A DNA stretch of 64,000 nucleotides from Rosa chinensis (lineage: Eukaryota; Streptophyta; Magnoliopsida; Rosales; Rosaceae): the NCBI RefSeq assembly GCF_002994745.2, contig NC_037089.1, positions 80,190,347 through 80,254,346 on the forward strand, in the 5' to 3' direction. The notes beneath the pieces are model-generated. The model saw only the letters and a program-made list of their open reading frames with translations. It ran no database searches and was not told where the DNA came from. This document shows, one piece after another, positions 48,641 through 58,142 of this stretch. Numbering within the stretch: the first letter of the stretch is position 1; each line of letters starts with the position of its first letter. The translations under genes and the position numbers were made by a program.

Positions 48641-49373
48641 CGTTATCAGCACGAGTTCTAACCACAAAGCACAAAACCAAAAACCCAAAAACTCCAAAAT
48701 CTGCCGTAGCACCTAGCCCTTGCTAGCCAAGCCTTGCAGCCCTCTCGGCCCTGCCTCCTCCTGCATCTCTGCTGCCCCTGTAGCCCCATCGCACCACCGC
48801 TGCCCCTGCAGCCTTTGCGGTCACCCAAAAACCACCGAAACCGGCCTTCAAAACCGGATCTGCAACAACTATTTTCGGCCCAACCTCCTACAACTTTCTG
48901 CAACAATTAAAACTCCCTACTACCATCATCACCGAGTCCTCCATCAATCAACAACAGTTCAAGCTTCCATAAGTTCAAGATTTCAAGAATCAACGTTTCA
49001 AGCTTCAATTAACCAAGTAAGTTTTTATAATTAAAGTTCCAACTTTCCGAGTTTAAATTCCTCCTTCTTTTCTTCGGGGACTTACAACCTCCCTTCTTCT
49101 ACATCCCACCTTTCCTATAACGTGGGTTTGATTCTTGAGAAATGCAGAATCGTGGGGATTCACGCAATTAACAAACTAAGAGCGTTCGTAAGACTTCGGA
49201 CTAAGAGCGTGTCTGTAAGCATCGATTATGACCATATAAACATCATTGTTTCAGTCTAGTCCAAATATTATTGGAAATCTATTTCTTGGTAGCATTAAGG
49301 CTCAGAAATCTTATATTAGTTTCCATGGAAGCATTGACTCCGAAACTAATACGTTCTTCCTTTCCTTTTCAGG

Positions 49374-49587
49374 ATGTAAGACTTGAACGAGCTCTATTTT
49401 ACTCCATTGGATTCTACGGGCACATAATTTTCATGTGGGCTCAAAATGTTGAGCTCCACCTAATTGCCCTTGATTTATTGCCTACAATCCAGGAGTCTTG
49501 TTCTAAAAGAACCACTCAAGGCCCTTAAACTGAGATAGATAATTCCAGGGCATTTACCCTGATGAAGCACCACATGAAGATGACCCT
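49374..49587 (+). pseudogene. Copia gag start, broken
   Basis: The gag begins at an ATG at 49374 but the next codon is TAA, so translation stops at once. Further stops follow, and the segment looks internally deleted before the insertion at 49588. The rest of gag resumes at 58143. Confidence 0.6.
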
Positions 49588-51366
49588 TGATGTCGCTTTT
49601 GGGAAGCGCACAATTTAACCCTGAAATATCGTTAGTAGTATAAGCAAATAGGGATCGTTCTATCCGGGGATTGAGGGTACACTTGTAATTGTGAAACAAA
49701 TAAAGAAAAGTATTATTTACAAAAATAAAATAAAGAATATAAATATATACAATTGTATAAACAAATAAAGAATTAAAATAATAAAGTATTATTTACAAAA
49801 ATAAAATAAAGAATAAATATATACAAGTAAACACAAATAAGGGGGGGGGGTTTAAGAATTATAGAATTGAAAATTAAAATAAATAAAATAAAGAAAATAT
49901 AAAAACATATATACAAGGGTGGATCGCAAGGAACAAAGATCAAAACCACATCCATATGCAAGAAATCCAATTACAATTCCTATAGTTGATTTTAAATGTC
50001 ATGAGAGAGGAGTTGATCATGTGAAACATTCGAAAGAAAATGAATTCCCATTTTTTACTTTTCAATGCTAATTAACCTAAGCGAAAGCACCTAGATTAAT
50101 ACTATCAAACATGCAATCAAACCCTAGAAAGCTAGTCAATCATGTCATGTTTAACGCATTACACATAGAGAAAGGCTATCAACTCAAGTGTACAACTTAG
50201 TATGGAAAAGTCCACCTAATTGCAATCCTCTTTAATTAAATTCGGTCTTTGCACAAAACCTTTACTACTTTGATTCAAGTTTACACAAAACGAAAAGTCG
50301 ATTTCATGTTCTTAAACCTAGCACCAATTATATCAAAACCCTAAGTGTTTGCAACCACATAAGATTAAAATACAAAAGTTTTCTATCATGCAAATTTAAT
50401 TAAACAAACCCACATAAGCAACATAAAAATCAACATATAGAAATCACAACTTTATCTCAAAACATATAAACGGGCTTTAAACTTTGCCCTTAACATTATT
50501 TGTTAAATAGAATTCATAGTCTTACAAAATCAAAACAAAGAAAACCAAAAGAAATTACAAGGAAAAAGATAGAATTACACCATGAAGGGAGTGGATGATG
50601 AAGAGCTTGAGACGTTGATCTTGAATCTTTAAAGCAAGACTTCACTATCACGGCACAAGGTGGATGATGACGGCTAGGAGGCTTCATGGCTTCTTCTTCT
50701 CTTCTTCTCTTTGCTTAAAAATGCAGAAACTTAAAACTAGAGAATGAAAAAGAAATATGGAGAGGAAATGGTGAGACAAAGAAGATGGAATGGATGAAGG
50801 AATGTGTGTGGGAAAATGGAAAGGAAATGGTGAGACAAGGAGATGAAATGGATGAAGGAATATGTTTTAGAGTGAGAGGAGAAGGTGTTTATATAGGGAA
50901 GAGAAAGAAGAGTGAAATTGGAAAAGATGGAGTAAATTAGTGTGAGTAATGATGGAGAAAACATGATGATTACACCCTAAAACATGGAATGTTTTTGGGT
51001 GATGATGATGGTGGATTAGTGTGAGAAATGATGGAGAAAACATGATGATTACACCATAAAACATGGAATGTTTTTGGGTGATGATGATGGTGGATTAGTG
51101 TGAGAAATGATGGAGAAAACATGATGATTACACCCTAAAACATGGAATGTTTTTGGGTGATGATGATGATGGATTTCCTACTCATTTACTTCAATTTTAT
51201 CTCCACCATTTGTAGGTAAGTGTGGACATAATGCTCATTTCACCATCATTTACTCCAATGTACCTAAGAAAATAGAAATTGAGTTAAAAATCGATTCGTT
51301 AAGGAATTAACTAAGCAAAATGTGAGGAATTAACTATTAAAATATCGCATTAAAATGCTCCTATCA
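49588..51366 (-). mobile_element. 3' LTR of the WUSCHEL-carrying retrotransposon
   Basis: This 1779-bp LTR, read on the minus strand, starts TGATAGGAGCATTTTAATGC and ends GCGACATCA. Its TATA box (CTATATAAAC on the minus strand, about 50896) lies before the CT-rich leader. It contains three copies of a unit of about 80 bp with CATCATCATCACCC. Compared with the other LTR, I see one substitution (about 50101: A versus C) and a G-run of 10 versus 12. Confidence 0.95.
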
Positions 51367-51381
51367 AATTCCCCCACACTT
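51367..51381 (-). promoter_or_regulatory. Polypurine tract of the young LTR element
   Basis: Read on the minus strand it is AAGTGTGGGGGAATT, directly before the 3' LTR. Similar tracts recur at about 53135 and 55335 in duplicated internal blocks. Confidence 0.8.
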
Positions 51382-53124
51382 AGCTTTTGCTAGTCCCTTA
51401 GCAAAACAAAAATACAAAACAGAACAAAGACTTGACAGAAAGCAAGTAAATGACTCTACTGCCCCTAACTGTTGTCTCAGAGACTCCAAACTCATGGCTT
51501 TCACGTTAAACACTTAATCAAAATCACAAAGATAATTCCAAGGTTAATAAACGTGTGACACTCATATGACTAAGTAAGATATGGAGAACTTAAGTTATAC
51601 AGTGAATGATAGCATGTTTCGAACAAGTCCAAACCAAACTCACAGGGCATACTCTCGATTTTTCTCTCAGAAATGGCTATGCTTAAAAGCTTCACACTCA
51701 AGTATATGCAAGAGAACAAATTGTAAGGCAACAAACAGCTTGCATATTTCATCAATAAACACATTTTGTGAAGAATTTTTAAAGACCTCATGAAATGACT
51801 AAGTGCACAAATGGACCTAAACCATAAGCTCGACTACGTAACTGACTCCACTAACCAAAGACTGCCCATCTCAAGGATCAAGTCAGCACTTAAAACAGGT
51901 TGTAATGGGGCTAAGCTAGGGTTTTCGAAATGAAGATTAAGGATACAAAAATCCTAAGGACCTAGCAGAGCATATAAGGACCACCTTATGTCATCATTTT
52001 TGTAGACCAAATATCATTGTTTTGGGCCAAACCTTCACTCTAACCAACATGGGAATAGACAAAGGCATAATTTTCAACTTTGAGCCTTCTACAAATTTGC
52101 AAGTCCAAAACCATGCTTCAACATTTTCCCAAGAGTTTTCTTTTCAATTTTTCTTCTCTTTTGCCGCTTTTCTTTCTTCTTCTTTTTTTTTTTTTCAAGG
52201 CAAAATTTTTTCTTTTTCTTTTTTTTTTTTTCTTGGATTTTCCCCACCCCACACTTGTCTTTCATCGTCACCCCTACATACTATGTCATGCTCTACTAAG
52301 TCCTTAAGACAAGGGTAGAGATATCCTGTACTAAGCTCATGGTAGGGTAGTGAGGGTGATGAAACAAAGGTTTTCAACGTAGGCTCAAAGGGGTTCATTC
52401 TAAGGAGTCCCACGACGGGCACAATTGGGGATACATGCTTGTTTGGCTATGGTGGTTACCCTAATGCCTTCTATCCTATCCAGGATCAGTGCATATTATG
52501 GCATACAAGTTTTGACAGTCACAACAGCCGAGTTCTAGTACTCTCTAGTCCATTAAAATCTATGGCACATGATCATTGGATTTCCAAAGAATGATGAGGT
52601 TTTGCAAATACAGCCATGAAATTCTGAAATTATCAGTAAGCACTCAAAAAGAAAGTATTTTAGCTCAACATCTCACTTGGGTCAAATGAATCAGACTTAA
52701 TCCTAGCATGCTTAATGAACCAAGTTACAATCCTATCTCAAATCTTCATACAAGCATCACAATGTCGATTAACCACAGAATTCAATTAAGTTCTATTTTG
52801 ATTATGAAAACCTTCAGCCATGAATTCAGAGACATGTTCATCCTAGACGTTAGGAGCATCCTAAGACTCAAACACACAAAAACACTCTAAAACCAACATT
52901 TTTTTTTTTTTTTTACAATTTAATTTAATTTCAACACTTAGGTACGGGAACAGGGAGTCTCGATGTGCAATGGGACTGAAACAGCTACCCTTTTTCAAGA
53001 CTATGTTTAATCCAATATACCTTAGTGTATCACAACATTAATAAAAACACAATCCAACATCAACTATTTTTTATTTTTATTTTATTTTTTTATACTAACT
53101 ACTAAAAACACAATAAAGCAATAA
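51382..53124. other. Non-coding interior of the young LTR element
   Basis: AT-rich, with T-runs at 52180-52232 and 52898-52914 and no supported ORF. The T-rich stretch gives Lys-rich spurious frames on the minus strand. Confidence 0.6.
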
Positions 53125-53383
53125 TCCCTCCCCCATACTTAATTCATGCATTGTCCTCAATGTATAAACAAATATAAATCATGCAAAGCATAAATCAAGC
53201 ATAGAAGAGAAAGTTAACACAACGAAACTTAAAACAACTTAAAATTCATGAAAATAAAATAGAAGGAAGAGTTCAAGAAAGCAAATCTGCGTTTGATGTC
53301 TCCTCCACAGCTACAGTTGAAATGGGTTGCCTCCCATGCAGCGCTTAATGTTTAAAGTCTTTCAGCCTAGACTTGTACCTCCA
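53125..53383 (-). repeat. Internal block A (partner 55329-55566)
   Basis: On the minus strand it contains GGGAGGCAACCC, then TTGAGGACAATGCAT and a polypurine-like AAGTATGGGGGAGGG. Block B has the same three motifs in the same order. Confidence 0.75.
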
Positions 53384-53384
53384 T

Positions 53385-53915
53385 TTACTCCTTTGGAGGA
53401 GCGGTATGCGGGCGAGTGACAGCCCTCTTGCTGGTTTCAGCCTTCGGAGGCGGGTCCTCATGTTGTGATGCAGTAGCGTCCTTACGAGGAAACCCAGGAG
53501 GATAACTCTGCAAGTTATTGACTTCCTGAGCAAGCTTGTTTATTGCAGTGTGACAGCGGATCAAAGAGCAGTTCATCTCAGAGATGTAATCGATCATGCA
53601 ATTGACTCTCCAATCTGTCACCATAATACCATCGCGGAGAGAGGAGCGCAAATCATCAATCAAATCCGACAAGCTTTCCAGGGTGGCCATAGGGCGAGGA
53701 GCACGAGCAGCTGGTGAGGAAGAAGACTCTCCGGGATGCAGTCTGGGAGAGCGACGAGGCAGAGGAGTGGGACTGCGGGTACGCTCACGGATAGGACGAT
53801 GGTCCCATGGACGAGTAAGCCCAGCTCTAGTGGCCGCTTGACGACCTTCTTCTTCCAAAGAGAGAACACGGCATTGATTGACGCCCCTGCGAGGGGTAAC
53901 CTTGGTTCGAGCCAT
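53385..53915 (-). CDS. ORF of unknown function in the young LTR element, starts MARTK
   Basis: The frame has 176 codons from MARTKVTPRRG (53915); an in-frame upstream ATG at 53954 would add 13 residues. A TATA-like CATATATAC lies about 75 bp upstream. The N-terminal half is very basic and Ser/Pro/Arg-rich (RTRSPTPLPRRSPRLHPG). The second half is predicted helical (LESLSDLIDDLRSSLRDG...IDYISEMN...INKLAQEVNNL) and may form a coiled coil. The tail is Lys/Pro-rich. No gag zinc knuckle or known domain is visible. It lies in the sense direction of the retroelement, so it could be an element-specific, gag-like or accessory protein. The first five residues match the histone H3 tail start (ARTK), possibly by chance. 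The frame is intact. Confidence 0.55.
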   Translation of the reverse strand: MARTKVTPRRGVNQCRVLSLEEEGRQAATRAGLTRPWDHRPIRERTRSPTPLPRRSPRLHPGESSSSPAARAPRPMATLESLSDLIDDLRSSLRDGIMVTDWRVNCMIDYISEMNCSLIRCHTAINKLAQEVNNLQSYPPGFPRKDATASQHEDPPPKAETSKRAVTRPHTAPPKE

Positions 53916-53988
53916 GAGGAAGTAGAAGGAATTTGAAACTGCACGCTTAGACAAACCTTAGTAAAATCTGGATGAGACAAAAAAGGAT

Positions 53989-53997
53989 GTATATATG
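53989..53997 (-). promoter_or_regulatory. Probable TATA box of the MARTK ORF
   Basis: On the minus strand the sequence reads CATATATAC, about 75 bp before the ATG at 53915. Motif evidence only. Confidence 0.4.
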
Positions 53998-54130
53998 AAG
54001 CACAAAATAGGGTAGAAATCTCAACAAACACACGGTTTTAACAAAGCTTCTCCGGGAAGGAGAAGAGTTATGACAGTTCACGGCCCAAGAAACACGTATG
54101 CACATGAAAAACTCCCCCACGCGTAAATAT

Positions 54131-54311
54131 TCCTTTCTTTTCCTGGATTTATGGCAATTAGACCTGCTTTCGGCTGTAGCTTGTCTGTCACAGCTCCTCG
54201 AGATTCGTTTGGTTCCCCCACGTGTCCTTTCTTTTCCTGGATTTATGGCATGCTTTCGGCTATAGCTTGTCTGTCACGGATCCTCGAGATTCGTTTGGTT
54301 CCCCCACGTGT
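54131..54311 (+). promoter_or_regulatory. Tandemly duplicated G-box module upstream of the WUSCHEL-type gene
   Basis: Two copies (from 54131 and from 54225) share TCCTTTCTTTTCCTGG, GCTTTCGGCTRTAGCTTGTC and TCGAGATTCGTTTGGTTCCC and end in CCCCACGTGTC. The CACGTG cores are at 54219-54224 and 54305-54310. The second copy lacks about 8 bp. G-boxes bind bZIP and bHLH factors, so the duplication could affect expression of either divergent gene. Confidence 0.7.
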
Positions 54312-54417
54312 CTTCCACGCACCAACAACTTTTCCGTGTTTTCGAGTGACTTTAATCCAACGCGTAGATTTAATCTCAGAGATTGTCCATCCAACGGTGG
54401 AGATCCGCTCACTCGTT

Positions 54418-54427
54418 CTATAAATAG
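54418..54427 (+). promoter_or_regulatory. Probable TATA box of the WUSCHEL-type gene
   Basis: CTATAAATAG, about 115 bp before the ATG at 54541, with a CT/A-rich leader between. This is the best core-promoter match in the region. Confidence 0.7.
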
Positions 54428-54540
54428 GTGCATTCTGAGGGAGCGACTATTCACTCCAAAAGAAAATTCTTCCGAGTTCCAGCCTTTCTCTCTCAACCCT
54501 TCAGCCTTTCTTTCGAAACTCAAATCCTTTCTTCATCAAC

Positions 54541-55140
54541 ATGGAACCACGAACTCTGCAACTAATGGAGCAACAGACCCAGCAACAAATCGAGGATGGA
54601 CGAAACAACCAAGCAGCCGGGACTAATAACCGGTGGGCTCCCACACCGCCTCAACTAAGAATCCTCAAGGGCCTTTACTATGATAAGGGTTTTAAGTACC
54701 CAACTCCAGAGCAGATTCAAGAGATCTGCCTTCATCTGAAACAGTATGGGCAGATCGAGGACAAAAACGTCTTCTTTTGGTTCCAGAACCTCAAGGCTCG
54801 TGAGAGGCAGAAGTTGAAGGAATTTCGGAACGTTCCGGTTGGTGGATCTCTCGATCTCAATTTTGGTTCCACTGGTTCTACTAGTAATGACAGATCCACT
54901 GACAGATCCATTGATCTAAACTTTGGGTCACGTGTCGGCTATGGTGCTGATGGATCGATCATGGAACAACGAGGAGAATATCACCAGGAGATTGAAACCC
55001 TTCCACTATTCCCCATGCATGGTGAGGACATCTTGGGCAACATGAAGACTACTTCCGAGGGAGGTGGCGGTTATGGCGGTGGCTCTCACATTTCCCTTGA
55101 GCTCAGTCTCAACTCCTACAGAGATGCAGACATGGCTTAG
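54541..55140 (+). CDS. WUSCHEL-type homeobox gene, intronless, inside an LTR retrotransposon
   Basis: WUSCHEL-related homeobox factors control stem-cell and organ fate. This intact 199-codon frame starts [16 protein letters not shown] and has a WOX homeodomain at about residues 35-100: helix 1 [12 protein letters not shown], helix 2 [20 protein letters not shown] and recognition helix [16 protein letters not shown]. Usual WUS proteins read NVFYWFQNHKARERQK, so F and L replace conserved Y and H. Downstream are the WUS box TLPLFPMH (about residue 157) and an EAR-like end SLELSLNSY. Between them are two copies of [16 protein letters not shown], further EAR-like DLN motifs. WUS genes normally have introns; none is present, which points to capture of a spliced transcript. 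It is antisense to the retroelement and has its own TATA box. Preserved motifs suggest a functional repressor, but expression is unproven. Confidence 0.9.
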   Translation: MEPRTLQLMEQQTQQQIEDGRNNQAAGTNNRWAPTPPQLRILKGLYYDKGFKYPTPEQIQEICLHLKQYGQIEDKNVFFWFQNLKARERQKLKEFRNVPVGGSLDLNFGSTGSTSNDRSTDRSIDLNFGSRVGYGADGSIMEQRGEYHQEIETLPLFPMHGEDILGNMKTTSEGGGGYGGGSHISLELSLNSYRDADMA

Positions 55141-55328
55141 TATAGAGTATTTTTATTATTATTATATATTTTTTTTTTAATTTTTTTTTTGTAAATAGCT
55201 GAATTTAATAAGACTGAATAAATGAAGTTTTTTTTTTTTTTTAATTTTTTTTTATATAAAGGACTCAAAAAATAAAAGACAAATATAAATATATATAGGA
55301 CTCAAAATGAAAGACAATTATATAAATC

Positions 55329-55566
55329 TCTTCCCCCACACTTAAATATTGCATTATCTTCAATGTAATCAATTAAAAGCATGCAATGAAATAAGTAAGC
55401 ATAGATAGAAGACATTTACGAAAACAAATCCTAAAATAAAAACTAAAGAGAAAAATTGAAAAATAAAAAGAAATAGGGAAAGAGAAAGCAAATCTGAATA
55501 TATTCTGAATTGGGTTGCCTCCCAAGTAGCGCTTGTATTTTACGTCTTGCAGCCAGACGGTACCTA
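55329..55566 (-). repeat. Internal block B (partner 53125-53383)
   Basis: On the minus strand it carries GGGAGGCAACCC, TTGAAGATAATGCAATA and AAGTGTGGGGGAAGAG. With block A it brackets the ORF and the homeobox gene. Confidence 0.75.
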
Positions 55567-56335
55567 CATTAAATAAAGTTAGTAACTATAATTAACAAAG
55601 AAATACAAAATAAAAACAAGTATAACTATTAATTACAAACTACAAGTAAAATTAACAAGTATATTGTACATAAGACACAAGTTAAGTACACAAGTGAGTA
55701 TAAAACGTGAAAAGTATTTTTACAAGTTTAAAGTGTGAAACAAGTAAATAATTTACACGTATAGAGTATTCACAAGTATTTCTTTTGTTATAAACATTAT
55801 TGATATCGAATCAAATTCCAAGCGGTAAATCAAGTGAACGTGCGGCCCAAGTATAGTCGCCTAGACACAAACTCCCTTTCAAATCGTTTGGGCAACCTTA
55901 CTGAAATGGCCAGGTGGGGGAGGGCGAACACGAGAGGAAAAATCCATTTTGGCATGAGCTACTCCCACATTGTGGTTTACGCCCATTTGCAAGCACTTCT
56001 GGATTCAAAAACCCGTCATGAACGTTGTCCCCTTCCTAGACACCATTTCACATAGGCTTTCTTACTAAGATGAGAAAGTTCATAAGTGTGAAGACAGTTC
56101 AACAAGTGTTAATAAAGGCCGCCCTCAACCTTAAGGGACCTGAGCTAGGTACCAATAAGGGGTTTATGCCAATATTAACAAAAGAGACTTCACCTATTCC
56201 TCTCAATTTACAACCTACAATTAAAATTCGTGTTCAATAATATAAATAACATCCTAGTTAATTTAAACTAAGTTTCAAACAATTTATATACAACAAATAT
56301 ATACAATAAATGACACAATTTAGCAAGTGATTTTT
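55567..56335. other. 5' leader of the young LTR element, no ORF
   Basis: AT-rich internal sequence between the primer site and block B. No supported coding frame. Confidence 0.5.
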
Positions 56336-56339
56336 CAAT

Positions 56340-56356
56340 CCCCGGCAACGGCGCCA
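56340..56356 (-). promoter_or_regulatory. Primer binding site, tRNA-Asp type
   Basis: On the minus strand it reads TGGCGCCGTTGCCGGGG, five bases inside the 5' LTR. It matches the complement of plant tRNA-Asp 3' ends and fixes the element's orientation. Confidence 0.9.
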
Positions 56357-56361
56357 AAAAT

Positions 56362-58142
56362 TGATGTCGCTTTTGGGAAGCGCACAATTTAACCCTGAAA
56401 TATCGTTAGTAGTATAAGCAAATAGGGATCGTTCTATCCGGGGATTGAGGGTACACTTGTAATTGTGAAACAAATAAAGAAAAGTATTATTTACAAAAAT
56501 AAAATAAAGAATATAAATATATACAATTGTATAAACAAATAAAGAATTAAAATAATAAAGTATTATTTACAAAAATAAAATAAAGAATAAATATATACAA
56601 GTAAACACAAATAAGGGGGGGGGGGGTTTAAGAATTATAGAATTGAAAATTAAAATAAATAAAATAAAGAAAATATAAAAACATATATACAAGGGTGGAT
56701 CGCAAGGAACAAAGATCAAAACCACATCCATATGCAAGAAATCCAATTACAATTCCTATAGTTGATTTTAAATGTCATGAGAGAGGAGTTGATCATGTGA
56801 AACATTCGAAAGAAAATGAATTCCCATTTTTTACTTTTCAATGCTAATTAACCTAAGCGAAAGCACCTAGATTAATCCTATCAAACATGCAATCAAACCC
56901 TAGAAAGCTAGTCAATCATGTCATGTTTAACGCATTACACATAGAGAAAGGCTATCAACTCAAGTGTACAACTTAGTATGGAAAAGTCCACCTAATTGCA
57001 ATCCTCTTTAATTAAATTCGGTCTTTGCACAAAACCTTTACTACTTTGATTCAAGTTTACACAAAACGAAAAGTCGATTTCATGTTCTTAAACCTAGCAC
57101 CAATTATATCAAAACCCTAAGTGTTTGCAACCACATAAGATTAAAATACAAAAGTTTTCTATCATGCAAATTTAATTAAACAAACCCACATAAGCAACAT
57201 AAAAATCAACATATAGAAATCACAACTTTATCTCAAAACATATAAACGGGCTTTAAACTTTGCCCTTAACATTATTTGTTAAATAGAATTCATAGTCTTA
57301 CAAAATCAAAACAAAGAAAACCAAAAGAAATTACAAGGAAAAAGATAGAATTACACCATGAAGGGAGTGGATGATGAAGAGCTTGAGACGTTGATCTTGA
57401 ATCTTTAAAGCAAGACTTCACTATCACGGCACAAGGTGGATGATGACGGCTAGGAGGCTTCATGGCTTCTTCTTCTCTTCTTCTCTTTGCTTAAAAATGC
57501 AGAAACTTAAAACTAGAGAATGAAAAAGAAATATGGAGAGGAAATGGTGAGACAAAGAAGATGGAATGGATGAAGGAATGTGTGTGGGAAAATGGAAAGG
57601 AAATGGTGAGACAAGGAGATGAAATGGATGAAGGAATATGTTTTAGAGTGAGAGGAGAAGGTGTTTATATAGGGAAGAGAAAGAAGAGTGAAATTGGAAA
57701 AGATGGAGTAAATTAGTGTGAGTAATGATGGAGAAAACATGATGATTACACCCTAAAACATGGAATGTTTTTGGGTGATGATGATGGTGGATTAGTGTGA
57801 GAAATGATGGAGAAAACATGATGATTACACCATAAAACATGGAATGTTTTTGGGTGATGATGATGGTGGATTAGTGTGAGAAATGATGGAGAAAACATGA
57901 TGATTACACCCTAAAACATGGAATGTTTTTGGGTGATGATGATGATGGATTTCCTACTCATTTACTTCAATTTTATCTCCACCATTTGTAGGTAAGTGTG
58001 GACATAATGCTCATTTCACCATCATTTACTCCAATGTACCTAAGAAAATAGAAATTGAGTTAAAAATCGATTCGTTAAGGAATTAACTAAGCAAAATGTG
58101 AGGAATTAACTATTAAAATATCGCATTAAAATGCTCCTATCA
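56362..58142 (-). mobile_element. 5' LTR of the WUSCHEL-carrying retrotransposon
   Basis: A 1781-bp LTR, near-identical to the copy at 49588-51366. It carries the element's own TATA box (minus strand, about 57671), so it should promote transcription towards lower coordinates. Confidence 0.95.

Larger units (their letters stand above)
49588..58142 (-). mobile_element. Young non-autonomous LTR retrotransposon carrying an antisense WUSCHEL-type gene (8.55 kb)
   Basis: Two 1.78-kb LTRs (49588-51366 and 56362-58142) in the same orientation are flanked by a perfect 5-bp duplication ACCCT (49583-49587 and 58143-58147). The primer site, read on the minus strand, is TGGCGCCGTTGCCGGGG (56356-56340), complementary to the 3' end of tRNA-Asp and 5 nt from the LTR. 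A polypurine tract lies at the other LTR. Between them I found no gag, protease, integrase or reverse transcriptase. The interior contains one sense ORF (53915-53385) and one antisense homeobox gene (54541-55140). The lineage is probably Tat/Athila-like gypsy, judging by primer type, LTR length and the GGGAGGCAACCC phrases. It inserted into the gag of the old copia element. Confidence 0.93.

Noticed and set aside
52080..52318. Phe/Leu-rich ORFs suggesting a membrane protein
   Set aside because: Translations of poly-T stretches inside the non-coding part of the LTR element.
54151..54523. ORFs on both strands in front of the homeobox gene
   Set aside because: They run through a duplicated promoter module and the TATA box and have no protein-like features.
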